A DNA stretch of 64,000 nt from the NCBI GenBank assembly GCA_964553615.1, contig CAZKMA010000019.1, positions 1-64,000 on the forward strand. Reading direction: 5' to 3'. This document shows, piece by piece, positions 17,968 through 26,453 of this stretch. The notes below the pieces were generated by a model that did not search any database, was not told the DNA's origin, and worked only from the letters and a program-made list of their open reading frames with translations. Each line of letters starts with the position of its first letter. The first letter of the stretch is position 1. Origin of the DNA: DATKUC01 sp964553615 (GTDB lineage Bacteria; Spirochaetota; Spirochaetia; DSM-27196; DATKUC01). Both the position numbers and the translations under genes were made by a program.

Positions 17968-20058
17968 ATGCCGGCACACAGGCTTCCCCGACAATTTCGC
18001 AAGCCCATTTCTCGTTCCCGGTTCGAAAAAAAGGTACTTGGAAAGGTGTATCTCGTACAGGACCGTGAGTTCATGCGGTCGTTGTTCGCACCGGATGGCG
18101 AAGGCAGAATGGCGGTTGCCCGTGAGTTGTCGGCTGACGAGCGGAAGCGACTTTCACGGTTGGCAAAGGAGATCCGCAGCAACCGGGGTGCGGTTGGTAA
18201 GGGGAAGATCACAGTTCTCTTTCTCATTGTAGCGGCAGTCCTGGTCTTTGATTTCGCATTCAAGAACAACCTTGCGGCGCGGGGAACTGAAGATCTCCTC
18301 CAGACGGTATTCCAGGCAAAGGCGGATATCGGAGGCATGGATTTTCGCCCACTGCGGGGAGATCTTTCGTTCGCATGGCTCACCATTGCCGACAGAAACC
18401 ACCCCATGAGCAACCTTTTCCAGCTCGGGCAAACACAGCTTCAGATAGATACCTGGCAACTCCTCCGCGGGAACGTCGTGATTTCTCAGTTAACCTCCGG
18501 AGATATCCGCTGGAACACTCCGAGAAAGGTGTCCGGAAGCACTTCCGTCAGGATGTCAAACCCGCATCCGAATGCGAGTCCCGGACCGGAGACGGCTGCC
18601 GGAGGCGGATTCAACCTCGGACTCCCGGGAACAATGGACGTAAAAACGTTTGTCGCAGATCACCTCACGGAGCTCAAGACTCCTGCCCGGATAGACGCAC
18701 TGGGAGCCAGGACAGCTGAGCTTCAGAACGAATGGGCAGGTCGAACCACAGCACTGGAGGCGGACCTGAAACGTGCTCAGGCTGAAGTCGGCGCGCTCGG
18801 CACGGTTGACGTTGCCGGAATAAGCAACCTCAATTCAGCTCTTGCCGCATTTCAGAGGGTAGAAGCGGCCCAAACCGCGATGGACAGCGTGGCGAATGAA
18901 GCTGAGCGCGCCTACCGGGCAGCAGACACGAACCTCCAGTCAGTCAGAAACGATATCTCGGCCCTGCCGGGTTCCGTGCAGGCGGATGCCGCACACCTCG
19001 CCACACTTCTTCCCGACCTCTCAGGCAGTGCGAAAGATGTCATTGCACGCCTTGCAGAACCCGCCGTCCGTTCAACACTTGGCAACTGGTACGGCCGCAT
19101 CCTTCAGGGTTACGAAATCGCAACGCGACTTTCGCAATCCGCCAGTCGCGCAAAACCACGAACCCGGCGCCTTCCGGGGCGCAACGTGATCTTTCCAACC
19201 GCGCGGGTTCCCCGTTTTCTCCTGAAGAGTGCCGCGGTCACTGCCGTGGACGGAGGCGCAACAGTCACGGGCAGTGTCCGTTCGCTCTCGAGCGACCCCG
19301 TGCTTACCGGCAGCCCGGCCACGTTTGCCTTCGAACGGAAGGATGGTCTTTCCCGGATTGCTGTTTCGGGCAGCCTCGACACCCGTACCTCGGCGAAAGA
19401 TCGCGCATCTATCTCCGTGGCGCTCGCCGGCCGGCCGGTCGACATGACCGGGGGAATCCCGGCACTGGAGGTCTCACGGCTCACCGCAACAGCAGGCGGA
19501 AGCGGGGACATCTCACTCGAGTCCTCGGGCGGCGCCAGGGGAAGCATCCGGCTGGAACTCAGTGCAGTAGATCTTGAGGGAAGCTATTCCGCAAACTCGA
19601 TCGGAGGACTCGTCAACGAGGTGGTGACAGGGGCAAAGAGCATCGATGTGTCTTTCGACTATCGTATCGGTCCAGACGGATCCGTTGCACTGTCCGACGG
19701 CAGGACAAGCGTTGATAGAGCACTCGAGGAACTCCTGCGCTCCCGTGCGGGAGGACTCCTCTCTGCCACCCGCACCCGCGTAGGCCGGGAATTGGACACA
19801 ATCATCGCATTGAAACAACCGACACTGAACGCAGCACAGGCGCGCGTGAATACCATCCTTGGTCAGACCCAAACGCTTCGCGACGGTGCGGAACAGTCCC
19901 GGCGGCAGATAGCCGCAATACGGGCCAAAGTGGACGCGCGTATTGCGGAGCTCAAGGCGCAGGCCGTAGCGCCGTCCGCGGCGAAGGCTCGGCAGCAAGT
20001 TCAGAACCAGCTCGATTCGGTCAAGAAAGGACTGAAGCTCCCCGGACTCGGGCAATGA
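17968..20058 (+). CDS. TIGR03545-family protein (large envelope protein)
   Basis: A 696-residue protein with an N-terminal cytosolic basic region (about 75 residues), one membrane anchor (ITVLFLIVAAVLVFDFAF) and a long soluble remainder. Family features include DIGGMDFRPLRGDLSFAWLTI and LLRGNVVISQLTSGDIRWNT soon after the anchor, reminiscent of AsmA-like lipid-transport proteins. Coiled-coil-like helices follow (about 240-330 and 600-690, e.g. AQVARVNTILGQT-like heptads). It is second in a two-gene operon with TIGR03546. A role in moving lipids or organising the periplasm is only an inference from the AsmA-like start. Confidence 0.75.
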   Translation: MPAHRLPRQFRKPISRSRFEKKVLGKVYLVQDREFMRSLFAPDGEGRMAVARELSADERKRLSRLAKEIRSNRGAVGKGKITVLFLIVAAVLVFDFAFKNNLAARGTEDLLQTVFQAKADIGGMDFRPLRGDLSFAWLTIADRNHPMSNLFQLGQTQLQIDTWQLLRGNVVISQLTSGDIRWNTPRKVSGSTSVRMSNPHPNASPGPETAAGGGFNLGLPGTMDVKTFVADHLTELKTPARIDALGARTAELQNEWAGRTTALEADLKRAQAEVGALGTVDVAGISNLNSALAAFQRVEAAQTAMDSVANEAERAYRAADTNLQSVRNDISALPGSVQADAAHLATLLPDLSGSAKDVIARLAEPAVRSTLGNWYGRILQGYEIATRLSQSASRAKPRTRRLPGRNVIFPTARVPRFLLKSAAVTAVDGGATVTGSVRSLSSDPVLTGSPATFAFERKDGLSRIAVSGSLDTRTSAKDRASISVALAGRPVDMTGGIPALEVSRLTATAGGSGDISLESSGGARGSIRLELSAVDLEGSYSANSIGGLVNEVVTGAKSIDVSFDYRIGPDGSVALSDGRTSVDRALEELLRSRAGGLLSATRTRVGRELDTIIALKQPTLNAAQARVNTILGQTQTLRDGAEQSRRQIAAIRAKVDARIAELKAQAVAPSAAKARQQVQNQLDSVKKGLKLPGLGQ

Positions 20059-20099
20059 GTCGACGGGCGCCGTCTGTCGGATTTTTCAGTCCGGCTCCT

Positions 20100-21605
20100 T
20101 CAGTCCGCCTCTTTTTCCCAGAAGCGCGAGGTAATGACCTTCTCGTTGGTGAAAAAGTTGATGACCGACTTCCCCTGTGCCTTGATGTCTGAGAGCAGAG
20201 ACGCCTTCATACCTCCAAACGGCAGATAGGCAACTGGAGCGGGAATGCCGATGTTGATACCAATCATACCCGCCTGCGTTTCGAGCTTGAACGTGCGGGC
20301 AACGTGACCATCCTGCGTGTAGATTGATGCTCCGTTTCCGTACTCGTGGTCGTTGATTATTGTTATGGCCTCGGCCAGATTTTCTGCACGGAGCATGACC
20401 ACGACCGGGCCGAAAATCTCGGTCCGGTGAATCTTCATACCGGGTTTCACGTCCGTAAAAACTGTCGGTCCAATGAAGTGACCGTGCTCAGCTCCGCTAA
20501 CACTCACGCCGCGGCCGTCCAGGGCAAGGGTTGCACCCTCGTCTATGCCGTCCTGAATAAGAGAAAGGATCCTATCCCTGGCCTTTTCCGAAATGACCGG
20601 CCCCATGACCATTGCCTCATTCAAGACGGCCGGATCCAGCGGATCTGCAACTCGTACCTTTTTCGAGGCCTCTACGAACTGCAATGCAACACTTCGATAG
20701 GTCTCATCGCCGACGCACACAATTGCAGACGCCGCCATGCAGCGCTGCCCGGCGCAGCCGTAGCAGCTCGTAATCATGTTCTGGATCGTCTTTTCCATGT
20801 TCGCGTCGGGCATTACCACCAGATGATTCTTTGCGCCTCCCATTGCCTGGAAACGCTTTCCATTTTCAACACAGCGGGCAGCAACCGTTCGGGCGGTGGC
20901 CGTTGATCCGACAAGCGACACCCCACGCACCAGGGGATGGGATACAAGCGCATCCGCCGCAACCCGATCGCCATTCACCACGTTGAACACTCCGGCAGGC
21001 AGTCCCGTTTCATGAACGTAGCCGGCAATGAGCTGCATGGTCAGCGGAACCTGCTCGGACGGTTTTACGACGAACGTATTCCCGGTCGCGAGTGCATATG
21101 GGGCAAACCAGAACGGAACCATGGCGGGAAAGTTGAACGGCGCTATCATGCCGAATACGCCAATCGGAAGACGAATTACCTCGCCATCAATTGCGAAAGA
21201 GCTGTCGGTAATAATGTCTCCCTGCTGCAGAACGGGCATGCCGCAGGCAACCTCGAGATTCTCTATTGCACGCTTCACTTCGGCAAGTGCATCGGCCATG
21301 CTCTTCCCATTTTCCTGCACAATTACGCGGGCAATGTCATCTTCATGCTCAACCATGATACGTTGCAGCTTATACAGGTAGGAGACGCGGCGGGAAACCG
21401 GAACATTCCGCCACTTCAGGAATGCTGCGTGCGCGGTCTCCACAACCCTGGTCGTTTCTTCGGAGGATGTGAGCGGCACCCGGGCAATTGTTTCCCCGGT
21501 GCTCGGATTCTCTACATCAAGCATACCCGCCTGCGGTGGAATCATGAAACTGCCGTCACAGTAATTGCGAACGGTATTCATTGCATCGCTCTGTATATTT
21601 CCCAC
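20100..21605 (-). CDS. iolA: CoA-acylating methylmalonate/malonate-semialdehyde dehydrogenase
   Basis: A 501-residue aldehyde dehydrogenase of the MmsA/IolA group: malonate semialdehyde + CoA + NAD gives acetyl-CoA + CO2 + NADH. Key pieces are the cofactor segment GVFGMIAPFNFPAMVPFW, VVKPSEQVPLT and the catalytic cysteine in GCAGQRCMAAS. The GQRCMA context is typical of the CoA-dependent subfamily, which lacks the general-base Glu of hydrolytic ALDHs. The GTG start at 21605 has AGGGA 8-9 nt upstream; an in-frame ATG at 21581 is the alternative. It is last in the operon iolB-iolD-transaldolase-iolA, 11 bp after the transaldolase, and uses the malonate semialdehyde that inositol breakdown yields. 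Confidence 0.92.
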   Translation of the reverse strand: MGNIQSDAMNTVRNYCDGSFMIPPQAGMLDVENPSTGETIARVPLTSSEETTRVVETAHAAFLKWRNVPVSRRVSYLYKLQRIMVEHEDDIARVIVQENGKSMADALAEVKRAIENLEVACGMPVLQQGDIITDSSFAIDGEVIRLPIGVFGMIAPFNFPAMVPFWFAPYALATGNTFVVKPSEQVPLTMQLIAGYVHETGLPAGVFNVVNGDRVAADALVSHPLVRGVSLVGSTATARTVAARCVENGKRFQAMGGAKNHLVVMPDANMEKTIQNMITSCYGCAGQRCMAASAIVCVGDETYRSVALQFVEASKKVRVADPLDPAVLNEAMVMGPVISEKARDRILSLIQDGIDEGATLALDGRGVSVSGAEHGHFIGPTVFTDVKPGMKIHRTEIFGPVVVMLRAENLAEAITIINDHEYGNGASIYTQDGHVARTFKLETQAGMIGINIGIPAPVAYLPFGGMKASLLSDIKAQGKSVINFFTNEKVITSRFWEKEAD

Positions 21606-21616
21606 TTTGTTTTTCC

Positions 21617-22717
21617 CTATTTCAGATCAGGATTTGGTATCATGATATCCCGGATTACCTCGACAAGCTGATGGTATCCGGCAATGAAAGAACGAAGGGT
21701 TCGAGCAGTGGCCCCGTAACCGTCAAACTCCTGTGCCGTCAACCCTTCCACATCGTATGCCTGAACGAAATCCGGAAACTTGCGCCGCAGTTCGGCAATA
21801 AGAGAAGGATCCACCTGCGTATCGATGCGGGATTCAACGCTCACGTCAGATTGGTTGAATCGCCGGGCCCAGTTGTATGGAATAGTCAGCACCATGTCCG
21901 CGCCGATGAACTCGGACCAGTGGTAGTGGTTCCGATATGCAGCGGCGAGCAGTCGCGTGCGGTATCCCGCACGGCCGAAGATCTGGTACGCATGTTTCAT
22001 AACCGCGACTCCCGCCCACTCGAGGTAGTCAGGATTGGTTATGATGTCCCTTCTGTCAGCAACGACCTTCAGCCAGTCGTCCACACGTCCGACCATTATC
22101 GTGCACACCGGAGACATACGGGTCGTATCCTTCCCCTCCCCCTCGCGTCGCGCAAGCCCACGCTTTACCGCCTCGGCAACCGCAATTGACTGAGCAACGG
22201 TGAAACAGACAGTGGCATTAATGCTCACCCCCTGGTAGGTTGCCTCCTCTATTGCCTTGACTCCGGCAGCAGTTGCCGGGATCTTCACCTGGATATTCGG
22301 CGCAAGACTCTGGAAGTGAAGTGTCTGGCGCAGTATCGCGTCCGCGTTCCGGTAAAGTCGGGGATCGGTCTGGATGGACAACCGTCCCTTCTTCCCGCCC
22401 TCGCGGTCGAAGACCGGTCTGAGCATCGCCGCACCCTTTACCGCCATCTCTTCGATCAACTGCCAGGCAACCTCGTCTTCGCCGAACGTCGGGTTTTCCC
22501 GGATTATCTCACCAATCCGGTCCCTCCACAGATGCATCTCTTTTTTCAGGACATTGAAGACAATGACGGGATTGGTCGTTGCGCCAACCGCGCCGTTGTC
22601 AATCCCGTACTGCAGCTCCTCTATTGAACAGGAATCGTTCCAGTAGTCGGTGTGCGTAGTGCTGCCCATTCGGGCAAGCGGACTCTCCTGCATACGGTCT
22701 TTCTTCGTTGTGCTCAC
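21617..22717 (-). CDS. Transaldolase-family protein embedded in the inositol operon
   Basis: A 366-residue class I (Schiff-base) transaldolase. By eye-alignment with E. coli TalB: Asp28 (D17), Asn49 in TTNP (N35), the Schiff-base Lys145 in VKIPAT (K132), Thr169 in INATVCF (T156), and both phosphate-binding arginines, Arg211 in VGR and Arg262 in AAYRN (R181, R228). Two active-site changes stand out: Gln116 in SIQTDPR where TalB has Glu96, and Met208 where TalB has Phe178. Gln at the first position is what fructose-6-phosphate aldolase has. The GTG start follows GGAGGAAAG. It lies between iolD and iolA, where the IolC kinase and IolJ aldolase steps are expected. It may cleave unphosphorylated 2-deoxy-5-keto-gluconate, or act elsewhere in central metabolism. 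Confidence 0.88.
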   Translation of the reverse strand: MSTTKKDRMQESPLARMGSTTHTDYWNDSCSIEELQYGIDNGAVGATTNPVIVFNVLKKEMHLWRDRIGEIIRENPTFGEDEVAWQLIEEMAVKGAAMLRPVFDREGGKKGRLSIQTDPRLYRNADAILRQTLHFQSLAPNIQVKIPATAAGVKAIEEATYQGVSINATVCFTVAQSIAVAEAVKRGLARREGEGKDTTRMSPVCTIMVGRVDDWLKVVADRRDIITNPDYLEWAGVAVMKHAYQIFGRAGYRTRLLAAAYRNHYHWSEFIGADMVLTIPYNWARRFNQSDVSVESRIDTQVDPSLIAELRRKFPDFVQAYDVEGLTAQEFDGYGATARTLRSFIAGYHQLVEVIRDIMIPNPDLK

Positions 22718-22742
22718 CAGTCTTTCCTCCGTATTCGGTATC

Positions 22743-24608
22743 TCAGAACTTCATTGTCGAATCAAGGTGCGCCTCGAGATCCTGCCGTGCATTCTGCACC
22801 GAGGAGCTCGTGGAAACCTCAGGAACCCCAACGCGCCACCAGCTGTCGTATCCGTGCGTCATCGATTTCGGAGTGACCTTGATATCGATAACAACCGGAC
22901 CCGTTGCGCTCTTTGCCGCATTGAACGCCGTGTGAAGCTGATCGATTGTCCGGACAGTATATCCAAGCGCACCGTACGCCTGCGCATGCAACGCGAAATC
23001 AACCGTCAGGTATTCTCCGGTAAGCTTGCCGGTGGAAGCATCCCGCTTCCGCCACTCATTTCCGTAGCTCGAAATACCCTGATTGGTCTGCAGGTTGTCG
23101 ATGACCTGGAAACCGTTGTTGTCGAAGACAAGGACAATCATCCTTATCCCCTCCTGCACGGCGGTCAAGAGCTCGGAGTGGAGCATGACATACCCGCCAT
23201 CTCCCACCAGCGCATACACCTCCCGATCCGGCGCAGCAAGCCTTGCGCCCAGCGCGGCATTTATCTCGTATCCCATGCAACTGAAGCCGTACTCCATGTG
23301 ATAGCTTCCGCGGGCACCCGGGCGCCAGACGCGCTGCATGTCGCCGGGAAGGCTCCCCGAAGCGCTGACCACAACCGCGCCGGGATCGAGCAGCGTCTCA
23401 TTCAACTCGCCGAGGACGCGCACCTGGCTCAGACCTGCGGGGTCGTCCTCCCGGTATAGCCGGTCGACCTCTGCCTTCCACTCACTCCGTACGTCGGCAA
23501 TTCGGGCCCCGTGCCCGGCGTGGTAGTTCTTGCGCGATAGTCCACGAGAAAGCTGCTCGAGCGCCTCCCGTGCATCGGCCAGAAGCGGCTCGCCGTTGAG
23601 CTTCATGGCGTCGAAGGATCCGACATTGATTGCAAGCACCTTGAGATCCGGATTCTGGAATGCCCATTTGCTGGCTGTGGTGAAATCTCCCATCCGTGTC
23701 CCCACCGCGAGCACGAGATCCGCATCCCGCGCAATCCGGTTCGCAGACTCCGCGCCCGTTACGCCAATGCCGCCAAGATTCATCGGATGATCCCAGGCAA
23801 CCGTTCCCTTACCCGCCTGAGTCTCCCCGAAGGGGATGCCGAAATCGGAAGCAAACTGCGCAAAGACATCTCCCGCTTCACTGTAGCGAACGCCGCCACC
23901 GCAAATCATGACCGGTCTGGTGCTCGCACAGATCAGATCGATTGCACGCTTGAGCGCCGACGTGCCCGGCTGCTGTCGATCCAGATGGTACACCCGCTTC
24001 TGCAGGAAGACCTCCGGGAAATCGTACGCCTCGGCCTGCACATCCTGGGGCAGCGCAACCGTTACCGCCCCGGTCTCCGCCGGATCCGTCAGAACTCGCA
24101 TGGCGTTAACCATTGCCGACATCAGTTGCTCCGGTCTGCTCACCCTGTCCCAGTACCTGCTCACCGGCTTGAACGCATCGTTCGCGGTCACCGTGAGATC
24201 TCCCGGCGACTCCACCTGCTGCAAGACCGGATCCGGCTGTCTGCAGGCGAACGTATCCCCGGGCAGAAAGAGCACCGGAATGCGATTCACCGTAGCCGTT
24301 GCCGCCGCAGTCACCATGTTCATCGCGCCCGGCCCAATTGAGCTCGTAACCGCGTAGATACGCCGGCGGTTGTGCTGTTTCGCAAAACCCATCGCAGCGT
24401 GAGCCATTCCCTGTTCACTGTGACCCTGCCGAAAAATCAGGGAGTGGTCACTCTCGACGATAGCCTCGCCCAGTCCGACGACATTTCCGTGGCCGAAAAT
24501 TCCAAAAATCCCTTCAACAAACTTGTACTCGACTCCGTCCATTTCGACGAATTGATTGTCGAGGAACCGAACCAGTGCCTGAGCCATGGTCAACCGTACC
24601 GTCTTCAT
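22743..24608 (-). CDS. iolD: 3D-(3,5/4)-trihydroxycyclohexane-1,2-dione hydrolase
   Basis: A 621-residue thiamine-diphosphate enzyme that opens the ring of the inositol-derived dione to give 5-deoxy-D-glucuronate. The N-terminal PYR domain has GIFGIFGHGNVVGLGEA and the glutamate motif region. The C-terminal ThDP-binding motif runs GDGGYVMLHSEL...NNGF. A late segment, PKSMTHGYDSWWRVGVPEVS, is characteristic of IolD. The ATG at 24608 has GAAGGAGC upstream; an in-frame start 39 bp earlier lies inside iolB and is unlikely. It begins 11 bp after iolB and precedes the transaldolase. Confidence 0.95.
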   Translation of the reverse strand: MKTVRLTMAQALVRFLDNQFVEMDGVEYKFVEGIFGIFGHGNVVGLGEAIVESDHSLIFRQGHSEQGMAHAAMGFAKQHNRRRIYAVTSSIGPGAMNMVTAAATATVNRIPVLFLPGDTFACRQPDPVLQQVESPGDLTVTANDAFKPVSRYWDRVSRPEQLMSAMVNAMRVLTDPAETGAVTVALPQDVQAEAYDFPEVFLQKRVYHLDRQQPGTSALKRAIDLICASTRPVMICGGGVRYSEAGDVFAQFASDFGIPFGETQAGKGTVAWDHPMNLGGIGVTGAESANRIARDADLVLAVGTRMGDFTTASKWAFQNPDLKVLAINVGSFDAMKLNGEPLLADAREALEQLSRGLSRKNYHAGHGARIADVRSEWKAEVDRLYREDDPAGLSQVRVLGELNETLLDPGAVVVSASGSLPGDMQRVWRPGARGSYHMEYGFSCMGYEINAALGARLAAPDREVYALVGDGGYVMLHSELLTAVQEGIRMIVLVFDNNGFQVIDNLQTNQGISSYGNEWRKRDASTGKLTGEYLTVDFALHAQAYGALGYTVRTIDQLHTAFNAAKSATGPVVIDIKVTPKSMTHGYDSWWRVGVPEVSTSSSVQNARQDLEAHLDSTMKF

Positions 24609-24619
24609 GACATGCTCCT

Positions 24620-25435
24620 TCAGTTGCCCGGAGGATTCAAGACCCATTCATGCTCGGGCGTGAATATTCGTGAATCCGGGCCAAATCTATCGTTGGGGAG
24701 ATGGGGAATCATCCAGATGTAGTACATTGTGTAGCCGGGAGCAGACGTCTGCGGATGAACCACGCGCGGAGGAATGGTAACCGTATCGCGCGATTGCACC
24801 TTGAACACATCATCTCCCTGCTCGGAAAAACCAAAACCCTGATCCGGGAAGAAGCGAAAGTGATAGATCTCGGGTTGCGCGTGGAAATGTGGAGGGTAAC
24901 TCGACCATCTGCCGGGAAAATTCACCACCTCGCCCAACACCATCTGGCTCCACGGAGCCGTTGCCGCATCGAAGAACGTTCTGACCACCCGCGTGCTTGT
25001 CCCCTCGAGTATCCCCTCGCCGAACCGCTCACTGCGGTACTCTCCCGGGGACCAGATGCGGGGAGGAAACCGAACCGGATTCAGTACCGCCTGTACGGCA
25101 AGCTCCGCCACCCCGCCAACCGTGGAAATGGTGACAGCCGTCCCGAGCGGCACATGCACGACCACAGGCTCCTGTTCGAGGAGATCGTGCCGTTCGATTT
25201 CTACGCTCCCTTCCTCGCCCTCACGCCCTTCGGCACTCTCGAGTTTCCACTCGATTCGCACCGCACCGTTCATGAGCAGAAAAGCGCGTTCCCTCACCCG
25301 TTCATCGGTGTGCGGATGTGCTGGGTCAATTTTGAGGATTCCGAAATCGGTAAGCATGTGGGGTTGCTCACCGTCAAGCGCGGTAATTGCGGTGTACCCG
25401 ATTGGAAAAGGTACAAGGGGTCTCCGGATCAGCAC
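24620..25435 (-). CDS. iolB: 5-deoxy-glucuronate isomerase
   Basis: A 271-residue bicupin that isomerises 5-deoxy-D-glucuronate to 2-deoxy-5-keto-D-gluconate. The metal-binding stretch SSYPPHFHAQPEIYHFRF and the closing PHLPNDRFGPDSRIFTPEHEWV are characteristic. The GTG start is well supported by AAAGGAGG 8 nt upstream. It is the first gene of the operon iolB-iolD-transaldolase-iolA. A promoter with a palindromic operator lies 40-85 bp upstream. Confidence 0.95.
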   Translation of the reverse strand: MLIRRPLVPFPIGYTAITALDGEQPHMLTDFGILKIDPAHPHTDERVRERAFLLMNGAVRIEWKLESAEGREGEEGSVEIERHDLLEQEPVVVHVPLGTAVTISTVGGVAELAVQAVLNPVRFPPRIWSPGEYRSERFGEGILEGTSTRVVRTFFDAATAPWSQMVLGEVVNFPGRWSSYPPHFHAQPEIYHFRFFPDQGFGFSEQGDDVFKVQSRDTVTIPPRVVHPQTSAPGYTMYYIWMIPHLPNDRFGPDSRIFTPEHEWVLNPPGN

Positions 25436-25473
25436 CGTTCGCCTCCTTTCGCCGGTTCATCAGTGTATTGTCT

Positions 25474-25488
25474 TATCATCTGATGATA
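25474..25488. promoter_or_regulatory. Palindromic operator at the iolB promoter (candidate GntR site)
   Basis: TATCATC-T-GATGATA is a perfect 15-bp palindrome located just downstream of the -10 of the iolB promoter, so it covers the expected transcription start. Position and length suit a dimeric repressor of the GntR/FadR family. Such a regulator is encoded 1 kb away (26454-27197) in the companion inositol unit. I did not find a second copy in front of iolG. Confidence 0.6.
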
Positions 25489-25492
25489 GGAT

Positions 25493-25521
25493 ACTATATC
25501 GTGCCTCCCTTGAAGTATCAA
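25493..25521 (-). promoter_or_regulatory. Promoter of the iolB-iolD-transaldolase-iolA operon
   Basis: On the minus strand TTGATA (25516-25521) and TATAGT (25493-25498) are separated by exactly 17 bp. The -35 hexamer is formed by the outer arm of the left terminal repeat of the 156-bp element at 25512-25667, so the element appears to supply part of this promoter. Confidence 0.65.
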
Positions 25522-25667
25522 CAAGCGTGTTGATAAACACCGTACGCTCGAATGCCGGACCAGACCGTGTGCCGCCGACAAACCCGTGCGGTGGCGGGCG
25601 TTCCGCAGCGCAGTCTTTTCCCGTTTTTGGTTCCGCCTAACCGTATCAACACGGTTGTTGACACTTC
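25512..25667. repeat. 156-bp element with palindromic terminal inverted repeats, copy 1
   Basis: Both ends carry the same 24-bp sequence in inverted orientation (22 of 24 identical): GAAGT, then TATCAACA-N4-TGTTGATA, with one base changed on the right. Each end is itself a palindrome (8-bp arms, 4-bp loop: AGCG on the left, CGGT on the right). Copy 2 at 34056-34211 has the same length and the same end-to-end spacing (128 bp between palindrome starts). The 108-bp interior shows little clear similarity between copies and no ORF. It lies between tauE and iolB. Candidates are a MITE-like non-autonomous element, or paired regulatory or structural sites. Confidence 0.7.
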
Positions 25668-25675
25668 GGAGGGGT

Positions 25676-26434
25676 CTAAAAGAACAGCCGGATTGCCGCG
25701 ATAGCGGTGGCAACAATAACAAGGATGCGATACGGCTTGTCCCGGATCTTCTTCACTATCGCGACCCCAAGAAACGCGCCGCCGATGATGATCGGCACCA
25801 TTGTAAGGTCGAGTGCCACGGTCTCAATGGTGATGGTGTGCCAGAATATTATATGCAGGGGCACCTTCAGGAGGTTTACTATGAAAAAGAACCACGCGCC
25901 GGTACCGATGTACGAGTTCTTCGGAAGGCGCATGGACAGCAGATAGAGTGCCATGACCGGGCCGGCGGCGTTCCCGACCATCGTGGTAAAACCGCCGGCA
26001 AGTCCAAGGAGTGCCGCGATCCACCATGTGTCGGGAATCATTATCTCGCTGCCTCGCGTCTCCCGGTAGATCATGATTACAAGTCCAAGCAGAATGGTAG
26101 TGGACATGAGCTGACGGAACTGCAGATCGGAGATGTGGGCTCCGACGAAAACACCAAGTCCTATTCCGACGATTGCCCACGGCAGAAGCCGGATAACGTA
26201 CTTCCACTGGGCGTGGCGGTTATAGTAGATCACTGCAAAGATGTCGCCGGTTATCAGCAGCGGAAGCATGATCCCGCTCGAATCGCGTCCGCCGAAGATT
26301 GCCGCGGCAATCGGGATGGTGATCATTGAAACTCCCGGCAGGCCGGTCTTGGCCATGCCTATGAGCAGGGCCGATCCACCCAGAAGTATCCAGTTGAGAA
26401 GTGAGAGATGAAACGAGGTTAACAGAGTCTGCAT
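25676..26434 (-). CDS. TauE/SafE-family membrane transporter
   Basis: A 252-residue integral membrane protein with about seven or eight hydrophobic segments. The N-terminal half has ILLGGSALLIGMAKTGLPG and the second half LLGLAGGFTTMVGNAAGPV, the duplicated glycine-rich motifs of the TauE/SafE (DUF81) family. Members export sulfite, sulfonates or other small anions. It is last in the unit iolG-iolE-gntR-tauE, 19 bp after gntR, so it is co-expressed with inositol genes. A role in moving an acidic product of the pathway is possible but unproven. The ATG has GGAG 8-9 nt upstream. Confidence 0.85.
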   Translation of the reverse strand: MQTLLTSFHLSLLNWILLGGSALLIGMAKTGLPGVSMITIPIAAAIFGGRDSSGIMLPLLITGDIFAVIYYNRHAQWKYVIRLLPWAIVGIGLGVFVGAHISDLQFRQLMSTTILLGLVIMIYRETRGSEIMIPDTWWIAALLGLAGGFTTMVGNAAGPVMALYLLSMRLPKNSYIGTGAWFFFIVNLLKVPLHIIFWHTITIETVALDLTMVPIIIGGAFLGVAIVKKIRDKPYRILVIVATAIAAIRLFF

Positions 26435-26453
26435 GCGTATACCGCTCCAGATA

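Noticed and set aside
21617..26434. Sulfoquinovose (sulfo-transaldolase) cluster
   Set aside because: A transaldolase plus a TauE-type exporter occurs in that pathway, but the direct neighbours are iolB, iolD and iolA, and no sulfoquinovosidase, isomerase or sulfolactaldehyde reductase is present.
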